Assembly (NCBI RefSeq): GCF_019059575.1
Contig: NW_024882196.1
Location: 273,501-337,500, forward strand
Direction: 5' to 3'
DNA length: 64,000 bases
Source: Amphibalanus amphitrite
Taxonomy: Eukaryota; Arthropoda; Thecostraca; Balanomorpha; Balanidae
Positions 9,211-25,169 of this stretch are shown here, in pieces. Each line of letters begins with the position of its first letter. Within the stretch, counting starts at the first letter, position 1. The notes beneath the pieces were generated by a model. The model did not search any database, had not been told where the DNA came from, and saw only the letters and a list, made by a program, of their open reading frames with translations. The position numbers and the translations under genes are program-made.

Positions 9211-12200
9211 CTGAAACTGAAAGAGCATGGGTCACACTCGGGTCAGGTGGTCACAGCTGATATGATCAATGATCCTGTTTTGAAAACAATGTCGGGATGC
9301 TCGTTTGCCATTATTACTGCCATCTTTTATCGTGATCACTAAGTTGATCATAAAAGTTTGGAGGTATTTGTCAAGCACAAGATGAACGATCAAAAAGACG
9401 TTTAAAAGCCCGTAGTACCTGCAGTTATTTAACATGTCACGATAAAATACATTGCCAATATGCTTTCAGGGAACGATTATTGGCTTCCTTTGCTGCAGGA
9501 TTAATCTGTAAGGCCATAATTGAGGGTACAGAAGGTTCTTTGCGACGAAAGTTCAATACAAATCAGCAATGTTATTGCCATATATTTGCCATAGCTGGAC
9601 ATTTTAATTATCGTTCATCTAACATCTTTCTTTGATTTATTCTTTCTTTGCATTATATGATTCATTAAACTCAACAAATGGTTCATACACTCAAGATCTG
9701 TATATGGCAATTTGGCTGATGGTCACGACATATGCAATTAGTCTCCACTGCTTTTCCTGACTCATACGCGCCCCAACCATCTCATCTCTCCGTCGAGCGT
9801 ATATGGAATGGCCGCCAAATTCCGGGCCGAAACGACGCGTCGTTAGGCGCTGACGCTATCCGTCCTGCCCACTTGTCAACTGCGCGTCCGGGCCAACGCT
9901 GTCCCGGCTCTGTCGTCGCTCATGGCCTTGGCCTAACCGTTTCCATTTGATTTAGAGCCCGGTTCGGCGCACAGCGTCTCGACATTATGGCTTCGAAAGC
10001 CAACTAGAGGACCGCCGTCGACTGACATTTGCCGGTATAACTAGACGGGGTCCCGCCGAACGTGGGCCTAACTCGACAGGGTACGGTGGTTCCACGTTTG
10101 GATGTGACGCAGTGGGCTGACTTCTGGTTGCGTCAGTATGAATTTGGTGGCGGGAGCGCCGCTGTGTGACGGAGCGCCTCACTGAAGGTATTTCGTTTTC
10201 CAGTTTAGACTGGGTAGGTATGTTTGCCAAGTGTGATTGAAGCGAGGGTTGCACGTGGCACAAGCAGCGGGTCCTGCACTGACATTTAACGGTAGTTGGT
10301 TGAGGAATGACGGTTGAACCTTATGAAGTTAAATACGAGATGAATACATAATTCATCGGTTGGGTGAGTGAATGCATTTTCAGGCAGTTTCTATTGGGTG
10401 ACTTGTGGGTTATGTGCATGAACCCAATGAACTATTCGAGCATTGGATTGAGAGAAAGCCATGTTTTAGGAACGGTCCGAAATGCCGACATCGCTGTGAG
10501 CGTTCCATCTCCTTAGTTCTCCGTTTGTTCTCGGCATAGTGAAATGTGATTGATGGTGACAGCTCATTTTCCCTGCATAAATTACCATCTGGATACGCAT
10601 TGTCCGTTTGCAGCTCAGATCATCATTCATAAACATGCTTTTGGAAGCAGTTTTTTATGCACATGTCGGATACATAAAGGCCATATCAATGAGCCCAGCA
10701 ACAAACAATGGTTGCCGGTGCGCTGAACTTTACTCAGATCTGGTGGCTCAGCGGTCATGATTGATTAAGGTGTTTTCGCCCGTCTGGGTTAAGTCCGTGG
10801 TATATCACTTCAACCCAAACAATGACGAAACATGCGCGGGCTCTGCGATCGAGAGCGGCTGTGCCAGACCGCCGACATTGCGGCATGTGTCCCTAAGGAC
10901 CAGACAGTAAACTCATGATGACTTATCGCGGGACGGACTGCCCCCAAACAGTTTACCGTTCCGACATTGCAGACGGGAGCAATAGCGTCTCCGGCGCCAG
11001 ACAGCTTCTGAACCAACGACCGACGACGGTATCTCGCCACACTCGGGGCCATTTCCTGTCATCGTAAATCGACCCAATTAAGCTTAAGCGAGCTGAAAAA
11101 AAATGTTCCGAGTATGCATTTAACACACATGAGTTTTGTTGGTTTTGGAACGAGAAAATAGAGCCTATATGCTGCGGGTGTTGCGGAGAATGATCGTTGG
11201 GTTCAGGTAGCCACTTTTCAGATCTTTTGGTTCACTGAAGCCAACAAAAGTCAGACTTTTTCACGCAATTAAACGAGACCATGGAAACACATGAGTATGA
11301 AAGCTTAAATATCTTTCGGGTAATCCGTATCCGAACAATCCTGGCCACAACGAGCCACAGCTCTATGTACTTTTAAAGTTAATACCAGAGTAGGTCGGCT
11401 TTATCACTCGTAAACTCAACATCGGCCTTGATAACCCTCGGAGCGGTCGAACATCGATTCGACCCCCTCACCCCAGTGGCGCCGGCACGGTTAGGGTCGC
11501 CATGGGCGGACACCATGGACCAGTGAAATAATCATTACCTACTGAAATAGCATATATTGAGAAGCGAATAATATTGCACTCAAAAAATTTCAATAGGTGA
11601 CCTAAAATGAGTACTTAACAGGGAGAAGTGAGAACCATTGAATGACTGATGTATTTATAGATGGTACCGGTTCTTTGGATTCGTGGCTTACGAAATTCTA
11701 GGCTCAATATAATGCGACAACGGGGTAAATCTCACTCACTCTCAAGTCTGTAGCGCGGGTTAAAATGCTGAAAACTTATATCATGATACTGAAAAAAGAT
11801 TATTGGTCGGAGATCTATTTGTAGCGTGACCTCATGACCACATCTATCACTAGCCTTTTCCATATCACTCTATCTTCTTCCCCGAGGCCATGCGTTGGCC
11901 AGGGGGCCAGCAGAACCATCCTGTGACATCACCTCATTGGCTCTCGTCCAATCACAGGCTCAGCCGAATCAGCTGAGCGGAGGTCGACTGGCGCCAGCAA
12001 TTACTCCCCCATGTGGCAAGGGGCGTGGACGGTCGAACTCGCCCCCGGACTGACCCCATTGCCATATGCAATTATCAATTATACACCTGACTTAACGGCA
12101 CGGTGGATGGTTGCTCCTGCCGTAATGGGGGGGGGGGAGGGGGGGGAGAGGAGAAAATTGCTCAGAAAGGGCAAAAGAGATTATCGAAGGAGTGAGGAGA

Positions 12201-13092
12201 TGTATTAGCTAATAGCTATAAAAGAGATCAACATGTTTAGAAAACAGGATTATAAAGAGAGCAACAAAGCTGCATTTATCATGCCTTTTATTTTCATGCC
12301 TAATACAAACTGAGTGAATACAAATAGGCACGTAAGTTAGATCCAAAGTCATTATTCAGTTTTTTGCCGGACATTTGACACTTCAAAATATGAAAGAAAA
12401 CTACTGTGTCGGCTGGCAACTCATTATATAACAACTGTATATAAATGCAGCGTCTGACGTCATGCATTCCTTATCATAACATCAGTGTTAACAAGTGACG
12501 CTATGAAGTCTCTTCTAAGCACATCTTGGATGAGAACTGCGCCACTCTGCTGGTTTACAGCAGCAATTTTGTCGCTCGGCGACTAACTTTAACAGCTACA
12601 ACGCAGTGACAACGTGCTTGAGAACTGATTGTGATTTGAATAGCTTCAAGATAGCGACGTCATATAGGCATAACAAGATGATACAGGATACATCCATCGT
12701 GAAATGAGATCACAAGCGTCAGACGTGAGCAATAAGCGATATTGGGCGCGGAATTTCCCACATTAGCTTGCAGTGAAGCACCCGATGATTGATAGTCATA
12801 GACCGAATGGCGGTCTGGTCATATACACAGGACTCATTGAAGGGTGTGTTACCTGCTGAGTGAGAGATCTCTCGTCAGAACAGGCTGTACAATCATAATT
12901 ACCATCGGCGCTGCATGGAGATGGGTGCGGCAAATGATCGATCGGCCTCCCACGCGCCATCGAGTGCAGCTGCACTGAATTCACACTCGGACCGGGTGTG
13001 TGGTGAGAAGCAGAGGGTTGGGTACATCAATGTATGGAGTATATAGCGGCAGACTCTTCGGTCCTTCCCTTTATCGGCATTTGTGTGAGTTC
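9211..13092. other. Intron 1, left stretch: no gene recognised
   Basis: About 3.9 kb of mixed-composition sequence. I see no protein family, tRNA, or bounded transposon here. A G-run lies near 12128-12147. Open frames are short and lack recognisable motifs. Confidence 0.5.
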
Positions 13093-13100
13093 TTTTACTC

Positions 13101-13415
13101 TCACCGTTCCGTTTCTATCCTCAGGATACTGAAATCCTTCTCCTCCACGCCGCAACCCCCCTCCGGGCTGGACAGGCAACTTTATCTCATGCGGGCTGCT
13201 CCCTTGGAGCGGCACCGCTGCTCCCGAGGGAGCGCACCCCGTAGCCGGGTGCAGTGAGTGCCTTGGGGCTGGGTGGCCTGTCCTCTGGACGGGCTCAGCC
13301 CCGGCGACTCACTAGGGTGCCTGCCCAGACCAATGTCTCCCCCTATATCCTATCATCCTCCCGGCTCTGAAATGGTCTCATTGGACCGAAAGGGCCTAAC
13401 CCAACAAAAAAAATA
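13101..13415 (+). mobile_element. Short retroposon (SINE-like), copy 1, 315 bp
   Basis: Flanked by an 8-bp direct repeat TTTTACTC (13093-13100 and 13416-13423) and ending in an A-rich tail (CCAACAAAAAAAATA). It matches the minus-strand copy at 50194-50514 nearly end to end, from the TCACC..TTCC head through TTCTATCCTCAGGATACTG to the tail. Matching heads in two copies suggest a complete short element rather than a randomly truncated LINE. I do not see convincing tRNA-type A or B boxes. Both copies carry a short frame ending HRCSRGSAPRSRVQ, which high DNA identity alone could explain. Confidence 0.8.
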
Positions 13416-13423
13416 TTTTACTC

Positions 13424-16400
13424 GAAACGCTGGAATTAGAGGTGTGTGCCTGTGAAAATAGTAAGAAAATCTTCAGCTATTGATGAAAAGTGCAGATCAT
13501 AATGAAGCGCTAAGAAGTTGGTATTTGGTAACACTCATTAGCTCATGGGGTCACTAACTCATGGGGTAAGCTGAAGTATTTAGATTTTTCTGTACAGTTC
13601 GTGTCTTAGTGTCCAAAGAAATGAGGGACGAAAGTTAAATCTTAAAAGTAAAGCTGGGTAGCTGATAGAACACAAAACCTTACTCAAAATCCTTCCAATC
13701 CTCCCATTCCACGGTTCCAATTTATGTGCAGTCAAGCCAAACAGTTCATCTCAGATGACATTGTATAATGCATACCTATGCTTGTATGCAGGAGTTTTGT
13801 GCATAATTCTGCATTCATCTGCGTATCATAACTGAACTGCGTCTGGCGGCTGCAGCACTACTGCTCAAACGAACCTCGTTTCCTCATCAGCTGTTTGTCA
13901 AAGGAAAACACGGGACAACGACTCCCACTTCCCGTTAAAAGCATCCGACCGCGGCCATGTTTGTCACACGGCAATACTCCCGTGGGTGGGAGCCTGACCT
14001 CTCCCCTCGCCCGTCCCCAGAACGGGCTGTGACCCCTTAGGATAGGGCCAGGTCAGGTGGTGATGACCTTGGCGGTTCTGCCGCTTCGCTGCCACCCCGG
14101 ACCGCCCGGGGGTAAATATTTCGGCAGCCACACATGGCCCCCTGCCAGAATCTATGACGTCAGAGAACGGCGACGAGCCGTGGAATGGGAATAAGGCGGA
14201 TGAACGCCTAGATTCAGTAGGTGTTTGGTATAGTCACTCGTGTCAAACAATGGCAAGACGCTTTACCGTTTTCTTCCAGCAGCTCATAGAATCAGATCAG
14301 AAACTTCCCGATGGATGGCCGCTAATGAACAAAACGGCCTTGGATCATAGTTACAAGAAAGCTGTGAATGGTAGGCCAGCTAACGGACAACGACATACAT
14401 TGCCTGTATTTTCCACACATGGCATAGCGTACTTATGCGATTAGGCAATGGTCAGAGGCCAGTTTAACCTACAGTAAGATGCCACCTGCGGTTATTTGTG
14501 GGCCTAAAGAGTCGCACATATAGGCTTTGCCAACCACACGAAAAAAGGAAAGAAGAAATAGCCGCAGGTACGGAAAAGATCGCTGCGTCCATACGTAAAT
14601 GAAGTTTTCATAAAAGTACTCGCCATGCATCATAATAGGTAAGCCAAAAAGCCCCTTGAGTTTCATCGCCAAGCTATTGAGAAAAATTAGCCATTAATCT
14701 TCAATTAAAAGAACGAAAACGGGCAGCAAAGTTACATGCTTTATTGACCTTTATGTTGCATTCACTTTGCAGTTGCAGATCAATATTTCGCAAATTAAGC
14801 AATGCATGGACTCAACTCATTGCTACTCATATCTCTATTAGTGCATACCAAAAGCAAGCTAAGTTGTGTAATAGTGTGCAACGTGCATACGCACTCGTAT
14901 GTAACTGCAGTGATTGCTCACTTGGACTGTCATTCTGCGCGCCAGCTGCGGACAACTCGACTCGTTTACTATAAACAATGGCATTAAAGTGACGTCGTGA
15001 AATTCCAGCGGTGACAGTTGGCAGCCTTTTCAGGTCGCCGGTCACATCCCGCGGGGCCGCTTCTGTAAATACATTCTGCAGGACTCTCCAATTACTGTTG
15101 TGTTTGCTGACACAACAACTTCTGATGATCGTCCAGGCCATTAGCGAACCCATTCATATTTAACGGGTCATTTGATTATGAAGCTGCCTCAGGAAACGCT
15201 AAGACGGTTTGCAATAAAAACATTTGAAGATAAGGATATTTTCCATAGGATGGATAGATATCAGCTACCCATAATCCATAGCTCAACGCCTCTTAACATT
15301 ATCCAAAATGATCAGATTTTTTGTTCACAGCCTGCGAATGTCAAACTGCGCTGCAAACACATTGTGATATGAAGAGACGAGCTAAAAATGAAAGCTTAGC
15401 ATGCATTCTGGCCAAATTCCTCTTGAATTACATGTACTATTGCACGGTAGAAAAAGGTGAAACGTAGCATTGTTACCCTCCACTCGTACCTTAATTTCAA
15501 CTGATTATTTTTATGGATATAATGCTACACAATATTAAACTTTTGGCACGCGAAAACTAAACCAATGCATATTTCTTATGGGAAATAAATGTCAACAGCG
15601 TACAATCTTCACATACCTACAACGTTTAAAAGATTATGTAGGTAAATATATACACTATTTACAGTGTCAGCTTGGTGAAAATGAGCATGAGCAAGCGCAC
15701 AACCCTATAGAGGTGTAAAAAACACACACACACTTCTCAAAGCTTTATCATCTCACCAGCCTAACTGTCTATGTTCTCCACCCCGCCTGCCATTTCTCCA
15801 GGGCCGCACACTTTTAGTGCGTCAGGTAGTCGTTCCGCTCCTACTGCTATGGCCCGCGGCGGGGGCCTAAAATTACCGGTGGGGGCCTGCTGCGTCTCCA
15901 TGGTTTGTTTGCGGGATCCTCTCGGGCCTTTTTTCGGCACCTCACACCGGCCCGGGGTGCCGCATAAACAGCCGAGATACTGTGGTGAGAACGGACAACA
16001 TCGCCGAGAAATGGCGCCCGCGTGACGTCACAGCTGTCTGGCGCGGTTCTCAGCGCTGTTTCGCGCCATCTGGACGAGACTCGAACTGTAATGGCGGGAA
16101 CTGACGGCGGCTCCTTTGCAAATGACGCCTAAATGTGCTGACTGCTTCCATTTTGGCTTGTTTCAAAGAGTGAGTGAAGCTGGAGCATTTCTCAAAATCC
16201 CGCTGGCGTTACTGAGAGAAGGATCTACAAAAATGGTGGAGGTGCTTGATGTAAAAAAAAAAAAAAACTGAAGGAAAGACTCCTGAGAATGTTGTACATG
16301 GCGAAAATGGCGAACATGACGTCACTAAAACGTAATTTTATCAGAAAGTTTCCGACGGATTTCGCTCAAATTTTCAGGAAACGTCTTTGATTAATGTATA

Positions 16401-18528
16401 ATAAGGTACTGAAAGTTTGACGTTGCTGGCGTAACGCGTTTAGAAGTTATTGGTGAAAAACGGGAGGGGGCAAATTCTGACCACCCCCCCCCCCCCCCCA
16501 GCGGGGCGCGGGTTAAGGCCTCGAACATATCCCATCATCTGCACATGGAAAACTTCTTAGGTCCTGCATTATTTGCATACCTATCGTGGAAGGTTACATT
16601 ATGAAACTTTATCCTTACACTTGTAAGAGGGGTCGAGTGAACCCCTTCGGTTTTTCACGAATAACTCGGGCAAAATGCGGTTGATCGCAACGAAACTTTC
16701 AGCATCCTCGGGTAGGTGATTTAAGTTTACATCTACTCTGAAAATTTCATGACCTCGCCCCAAATGACCAGTTACCTGCGAAGTGCGAGCTGTTTTTTTG
16801 TAGACTATGTCCGGCCGAAATACTGATTTGTCGTAAGTCAGGGTACTTAAGTCGTACATACGTTTCCAGTCTTTTCGCAATTGTGAACCAAGAAGTGAAA
16901 TGTCACGTAAAGGTCAGTTCAACTACGATGCAACCAATATTTTTCACCACAGCAATGTTATTAATTCACTGTATATTTTTTGCTAGTATCACTTATCACT
17001 TGACCCTTTCATCGTGGACAATATGGATGGTTATCCATCCTATCACGGATGGATAACTAATGACGTTTACCTTAGTCATCTTAATGGACTCAGTGATAAG
17101 TGAATGGGACAGACTGGTGACAAAAGTGAGACTGCGTGGTGAAGTGAAACGCGAGCTCAAGCCTTCCCAATTCTCCTACTGCACTACCACTACGGAAAAA
17201 ACACTCCTCTTATTAACAAACACCGCCCCACTTCTGTCGCGAACGTCGAGCCAGACATATTGACGCGCCTCCTCTCGTCACATCGATCACGACAAACAGG
17301 ACGGCGGCGGAGCGACGAAACGACCGGCGACCGCCATCTGTCGCTCGTTCGGTCCCGTCGACTCCGACAGACGACGGCGGCGATGACGAAGAACGTCGTC
17401 CGTCGATGGCGTCAAGCATCGCCGCCCGCCGGCATGAGGCGCCGTCCTTGGGTGTGGGCCGCTCCTCGGGAGGCTGAGATACCACACGTTTCTCGGCCTT
17501 GTAGATGACTAAGTTGACTTGTGGGGCGGCTCTTAGCCCAACAGCGCTGCAGTGCTTCTCATAGCAGACTCTGCTAAGAATCTGTTCGGTACCCCAGTAG
17601 ATGAATAGAGGCGGATTGCTCCGCCCCAAAAGATTCTGACCTGACAGCTTGTTAGTGCAGTCAGCGACGAAAGCATAATAGAAGTCTCCCTCGTTACATA
17701 AAAGGTTGGCAGCTCGTTATTTATTGAAGTAGTCTGATATGGAGCAGTAAATGCTCGTTTCATAAATTGTGTGTGGAAAAACAGTTGTTCCGTCGATGTA
17801 CGCGAACGAGCAGCTTGAGCAAATGCGACAACCAAGAAGGCAGGCAATATGTTCGCGGTTTGAGCTCGTTTCAAGCAAAGTACAGTACATTCAAATGTTC
17901 CATTTATGCCTACCGGATGTTATCACTGCGCGGGTATAATGTTTTTCGTTTCTCTCATCACACATGTCAATACGTGATTCACTAATTTTGACCGAATAAA
18001 ATTTGAAATAAAAACAAAATGGGTGAACCGACCAGATAAGAAACTAAAAAAAGTGACACTTGTCCAAACAAAAAATGCAAAGCTTTCCTAAGTATCAGAC
18101 CATGGTCCTTTTTCAGGTTTTGCAACTTTCGCGAAAAGAAGTTATACATATGGCACAATACGTACAGACATATGTCCATGTATTTAAACTAGAGAGCATC
18201 CAGTCAGGTATCGACATTTGATGTGCATTTGTTTGCTACCTGTTAAATTGGCATTTGTTACATTGTTTTTTTCCAAATATCGACGCTGAGAACTTGGTAT
18301 GGTCAGTGGGCGACAGCACACCTTCACTCGTCACGAGTCCACCGCCGAATAACGTCATTGATTGACGTCACAGGCGGGAAACTCGAGGCCCTTAAATTAG
18401 AGTAGGTGCGATTGGATACAACAGTACGCAGTACGAGGCAACTTATATAGCATGGTTTGTGCTATCATCCAACTGCAAAGCAGCTTTGTTAAAGTGTTGA
18501 CAAAATAAATCAGTCACCTGCGTGAGGG
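13424..18528. other. Intron 1 stretch: repeats and unassigned sequence
   Basis: No gene recognised. Near 16245-16880 there is sequence in the style of the other repeat families: a C-run at about 16484-16499, an orphan GCGGGTTAA end near 16507-16515, and an ATAACTCGGGC..GAAACTTTCAGC module near 16660-16705. A CpG-rich patch at 17230-17500 has frames on both strands but no family match. A small (CA)n tract lies at 15720-15731. Confidence 0.4.
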
Positions 18529-20580
<2,052 letters not shown>

Positions 20581-20588
20581 TTCTAAGC

Positions 20589-22018
20589 CAGCGGTCGGCA
20601 GGTCCTCCGGGGTCGTGCCCCCTTTTTTGGGGCCAGGCAGGGCCATTACCCCCACCTACCAGACCCCATTGGTGATGCAACCAAGGTTACTGAAATTTTA
20701 TATTTTTCCGGGACTCTTTGGGTACCATATCTGCGAGAAACCGCAGGGGGCCCCGCCCCTCCCCCTGCGTTTTTTTGCAAATACCTCAAAAAACGTTGCC
20801 ACGGAGCGCCACCATTTTGACACATTTTATCATACATCTTTTCTGCACATGTTGTGAAAATTTCAGACCAAAGTAACTCAAGGTCAGGTCACCAGATCAC
20901 GTCAAGTGACCTCACCTCAGTAGAGACTGTAACGCCTGCCGTAGCTACACAGAGTCACACCTCTTTCAAACTTTCAGGAATTGATAAGGCAATAGCATGT
21001 ACAAAATTTGTATCTCGGAGATTTGATGTCGGTGACCAATGGTCAGGTGATCAATGGGAGAGGGCGCAGAGCAATGAAACCCTTTTGGACCCTTTTGGAC
21101 GAGTGTCATTCCTAACACTGTGAAACACTGAATTACAAGTAAACATGGCCACTGAACCGGAAAAGTGCACCCGTAACACCGCTGTATGTCCCTGAGGTCA
21201 GAGCGATGAAAATGCCTTAGATGTGTTCAGCTCGACGATACGGATCGACTGATGTGCAACAAAACCTTCGATGCTTCTCGACGGGAGGATCACGATGCTG
21301 ATAAAAGTGAGCTCTTGCAAGTTTTGAGTGAAAAGTTACTGAAGAAAAACTATCAGTTAACAGTAAACACCGTACATTTTGTCAGTTTTTGTCTCCTGCA
21401 GGCTAAACCGTTAATCTGGGTTAATCTGTCCTGAAAATGGCATGAACCAGAATAACCGTTGATTTGTGATATCTTTATTGAGATCATGGCAGGCCACAAA
21501 ATCTCACTTCTAGAAGCTACAGCAGGACCCGATTTACTCGATAATTGTCATTGACTTCTGGAAGGTCACCCAATGACCAAGGACCTTTAAATTAGGTAGC
21601 AGCGGCTGCCTATCTTCACGGGCAACACGCTCAATTTTTCTGCAAAGCTCCAGCTCAGAGGCCGAGATGCTCGGGTCAGGGTGCAATGGACGTCTCCTCT
21701 CCCTTGTGTTAGTGACTGTGAAAACGCCAATGGGCGAGCGCCGGTTAATACATGACAGTTACTTTTGCACGACTGTACGGAATGGTGAGCAGCTAATGAA
21801 AATTGGCATGCGCCAGCTGATCAGTTCATGCTTTGTGCGTTTGCCCTCGACGAATTTTTGAATCCTGGGGCACAACAGTTGCGATGCCTGTCCCAGTGTC
21901 CCATCAAGGGAGCCATTATTTCTAAAAAGATGAGGCTTTCTCAGAGGCCCTCATTACCCCCAGCCGAAGGGCGTCATTACCCCCAAAGGGGGCATGCCCC
22001 ACCATTTGCCGACCCCTG
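20589..22018. mobile_element. Non-autonomous hAT element with AGGTCA-rich core
   Basis: Bounded by a perfect 8-bp duplication TTCTAAGC (20581-20588 and 22019-22026). Ends are CAGCGGTCGGCA at the left and the complement of CAGGGGTCGGCAAATGG at the right, the usual hAT/Charlie-type terminus. Both ends carry G-run/C-run blocks just inside the TIR. The core (about 20765-21200) contains AAGGTCAGGTCACC and related half-sites and is homologous to 63290-63760, which lies beside the hAT end at 62667. No transposase is readable in the 1,430 bp. Confidence 0.9.
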
Positions 22019-22026
22019 TTCTAAGC

Positions 22027-22159
22027 ACACAGTTCTACACTCAAATTGCTGAGGCAGTATATCAAAATGAAAGCTTCACGCTCAACACGCTGTGGACTGT
22101 GGAGCTTGTCCATGAGGGAAGAAAAACTGCCTAGAGGCCTCTGAAGCTTTTCGAAACCA
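22027..22159. other. Short gap between the hAT element and the palindrome
   Basis: About 130 bp of unassigned sequence; nothing recognised. Confidence 0.4.
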
Positions 22160-22495
22160 CACACAGAAAAATATTAACACCGTTAGCGGTGTAATTGCAC
22201 AGTACATATCTGAGCACTTGAGGAAAGTTAATTTAGTCCCTTCCCCGCTTAAATTACTCGCGCTTCTAAATGAACACCAGGAAGAAGGTAATAGAACACT
22301 GTTAGGAGGGTTGGGTGTTTTGCTACATGTAGTAAAACACCCAACCCTCCTAACAGTGTTCTATTACCTTCTTCCTGGTGTTCATTTAGAAGCGCGAGTA
22401 ATTTAAGCGAGGAAGGGACTAAATTAACTTTCCTCAAGTGCTCAGATATGTACTGTGCAATTACACCGCTAACGGTGTCAATATTTTTCTGTGTG
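22160..22495. repeat. 336-bp near-perfect palindrome without spacer
   Basis: Two arms of 168 bp meet at ACATGT (centre between 22327 and 22328) with no loop. The outer ends are CACACAGAAAAATATT and its complement. I count about three mismatches between the arms (near 22177, 22242 and 22322), so about 98% identity. Transcribed, it would fold into one long hairpin. No convincing target duplication flanks it. It may be a very young foldback element, a local inverted duplication, or an assembly artefact. The two mirror-image open frames are a result of the symmetry. Confidence 0.95.
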
Positions 22496-23725
22496 CACCA
22501 ACATAGGATGTACACTTATGTACACAGTACACACACACATTCACTTTGGCCGGATAAGCTTGCGGTCTAACTTTTGATCTACCCACTACCATGAACACAA
22601 ACATGCTCCGCCGCTTCATGCTCATCTGCAAATGCAACCAGTTCGAACTAACAAAACACGACATCAATCCGTGGATCAATACACCGTGCTTTGATGCAAC
22701 ATCTGCGTATTTAGAAATCAGGCCACGAAGTGACGGCTTCCGCCCCCTGCAGAGTGTTTGAGTTATGCGTTCCGGGGCACGGTCTCGTGAGCGGCCCTCT
22801 GGAGAACTTGGCACCGAATAATGCCATAGAGGCGGCTATTTTTGATCCCCATGAGAAACACGTTGTCTGGGGGCACTTAAGCTGGTGGAGATTTTATGGC
22901 AGCTCGCGTCAAGATCGATGTCTACATACTTGTTGCCAGATGGGTGGGCGATAAGCACATTTTACGCCAGGTACCACGCTTCGGTGAGTCGCTTGATTGG
23001 GACCGCAGAGAATATCCAATATCTGATGAGAGCAATGAACGTCCTACGCTTGAATGCGGCCGTAGGAAATTCGTGATTTCATTAAGATGCCCTTGAACGC
23101 TTCAAGTTTTATCACGTGGTTCTTCCAATGCTTACTGTCAGATCCTGAGAGCCATGGCGCTTTTCAATAGAAGTGACCCTGCGGTACATACGCATCACCT
23201 TCAGGAACGTGACACTCGTACAAAGTCACTGGCATCAATAGCCAACCACACTTTGCAGGCGGAGTATCTCAGTTCTCCCGTGGCGCCGTCTCCTCTGGGG
23301 GTGGGCTGATGCAGCTTTAGAGCTCCCCGCGACGAGCTTTACGAGCTGTTCCAGCCGCAATAGGCGCATAGCCTATTTGACTGGCGTGTAAGCATACCAG
23401 GGAACGCTGCAGTTTATTGGCAGAGGTGACAAGAACTCCAGGGGGACGGACTGGAAGACGCGCTGCTCGAGCTGGAACGGAGCCAGACGACAATGGCTGC
23501 ACGGGTATTGCAGAATGCAGGACCACCTTGACGTTTATTGCAATGCCGCCAGTGACGTTCAGACTGAAAACATGTTCCAAGACGGCTCGCATTGCCCTTA
23601 AATGTTGGATATAATTGCCTACGTGACATTGTTTCGAATGCTAACTTTAGAACAAAGTGGAGGAAGCCTGACAAAGCTGCCTATGCGGCTTGATGATAAA
23701 TAGTGCTAACGTCATTCAATAATGG
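22496..23725. other. Intron 1 stretch with no gene recognised
   Basis: Short frames on both strands (for example 23317-23592 minus) have no family match. A GC-rich patch around 23430-23500 is the only compositional feature. Confidence 0.4.
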
Positions 23726-23729
23726 TTAA

Positions 23730-24600
23730 CCCTATTAGTGGCAGGGGGGGTTGTTTTTATCCAACCCTCAGGTTTTTCGGGAATATCTCCGAAACCGCTC
23801 AAGCTACGATGCTGAAATTTTCTGACTTTTCCTAAAACTAAATTGGGCACATTCCCTGAAAATTTCAAGTTCATAACTTTACCAGGGGCGGCTCCAGAGC
23901 ACTGGGAATTGGGGGGTCCAATCGTGAAGCGAGTCATTTGGGCGAAGATCACGATGCTGCACCAGTTTTACGAACAGTGAATGAAAGGTATCATGTGATA
24001 ACATATACAAAGTTATTGTGCATCCTCTTTTCACATGTTTTTGCTATAATAGGCGGATCCAGGCGTCCAAAAGGGGGGTTATTTTTTACCTCCCAACATA
24101 GGTGCCCTGACACCGCCTATGCATGACCAATACAATTTTAGTCGTTCTCTCATAAGAAAATCGTAACATAACAAGACCATTGCCACCCTTTTTAGAAACA
24201 GTACCAACAAAAACCTTATTTACTATACTTTTTGTGTGCCCCCAATCTCAATGATCTGTATCCGCCTATGATTTTTGAAAATGCATATTTTTAGGATCCA
24301 TGTGAATTCCTGGTTCATTCTCTATCGATCGGCAAAAGTTGCGTTAAGATTGGTTCAGAAACCTGGCCGTGATAAACAGTCTAAAATGTATCTGCAATTT
24401 GCCCGTTTTTACCCCCCTTTACCCCCCCTATTGACATTTTTTAATTTTATTTTTTTTAGAAATGTAGATCTCGTTGAGCCACATCGAATGCCGTTTGAAT
24501 TTTGAAAATCGGCCCATTAGATCTCGAGATATCAAGGGGGGTCGTAAACAGCCCCCCCTGCCACTAATATGGGGTAGCCAGGAGCCTGCCACTAATAGGG
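23730..24600. mobile_element. TTAA-target element, CCCTATTAGTGGCAGG ends
   Basis: TTAA occurs on both sides (23726-23729 and 24601-24604). The inverted ends are CCCTATTAGTGGCAGG and its exact complement; the right end repeats the CCTGCCACTAATA motif once more just inside. TTAA duplication with CCC ends fits piggyBac-type elements. G-run/C-run hairpins sit immediately inside both ends. Near 23770 the element has the TTTTTCGGGAATATCTCCGA module shared with other repeats here. The 871 bp have no readable transposase, so it is non-autonomous. Confidence 0.85.
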
Positions 24601-25169
24601 TTAATGGAGGAAAATATTCATATACGTTCACTTCTAAATAGAAGAAGTAATCACATATCAGGATCCAGCGACCAGGTAGGTACCTAATATTTTCATCATC
24701 AGACTGAAATGATCCTACGGAAGCTCAAAGATAAAGCTGGTGATTTCCACATATTCACGCCACGTTTCAACTCTTCCTCATCGCTAGCATCTCCTCAGCG
24801 GCAATTGCCGAGTCTTTCATTCGTTTCAGCCAATTCAGCATATATTTCCATTCAGTCGCCCAGCTATACATTCCAGCCTGTTCCCAAAATGGACGCTGAA
24901 TACAGCTCCATCAAAGCAGCAAATCGGACAGGCACATGTCTGCCCTGGCGTCTATCTGCTCGGTTTGATATGCAGCTGGCTGCCATCGCACGTCCCCTGT
25001 GAGCCGTGCATTTACCAGCTGACTGACATCGGGGGCCGTGCCGGGTGTCTTCAGCTGTCAGTCTCCACAGACATATTGTTGATTATGGCTGCCCGGAGGG
25101 TGTTGCTCCCGGACCGGGTGCCTCAAATAGCCGGCCTGCTGACCGGCAGTTTCTGATCCGGTGGTGGTT

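Noticed and set aside
22218-22515. Two mirror-image open frames in the palindrome
   Set aside because: They encode the same residues because the DNA is palindromic; no start context or known domain.
23882-23900. hAT-like terminus CAGGGGCGGCTCCAGA within the TTAA element
   Set aside because: No partner end or 8-bp duplication found; may be chance or a relic.
24046-24272. Small foldback with TAGGCGGAT ends inside the TTAA element at 23730
   Set aside because: Two alternative right ends (24119 and 24270) and no target duplication; too uncertain to list.
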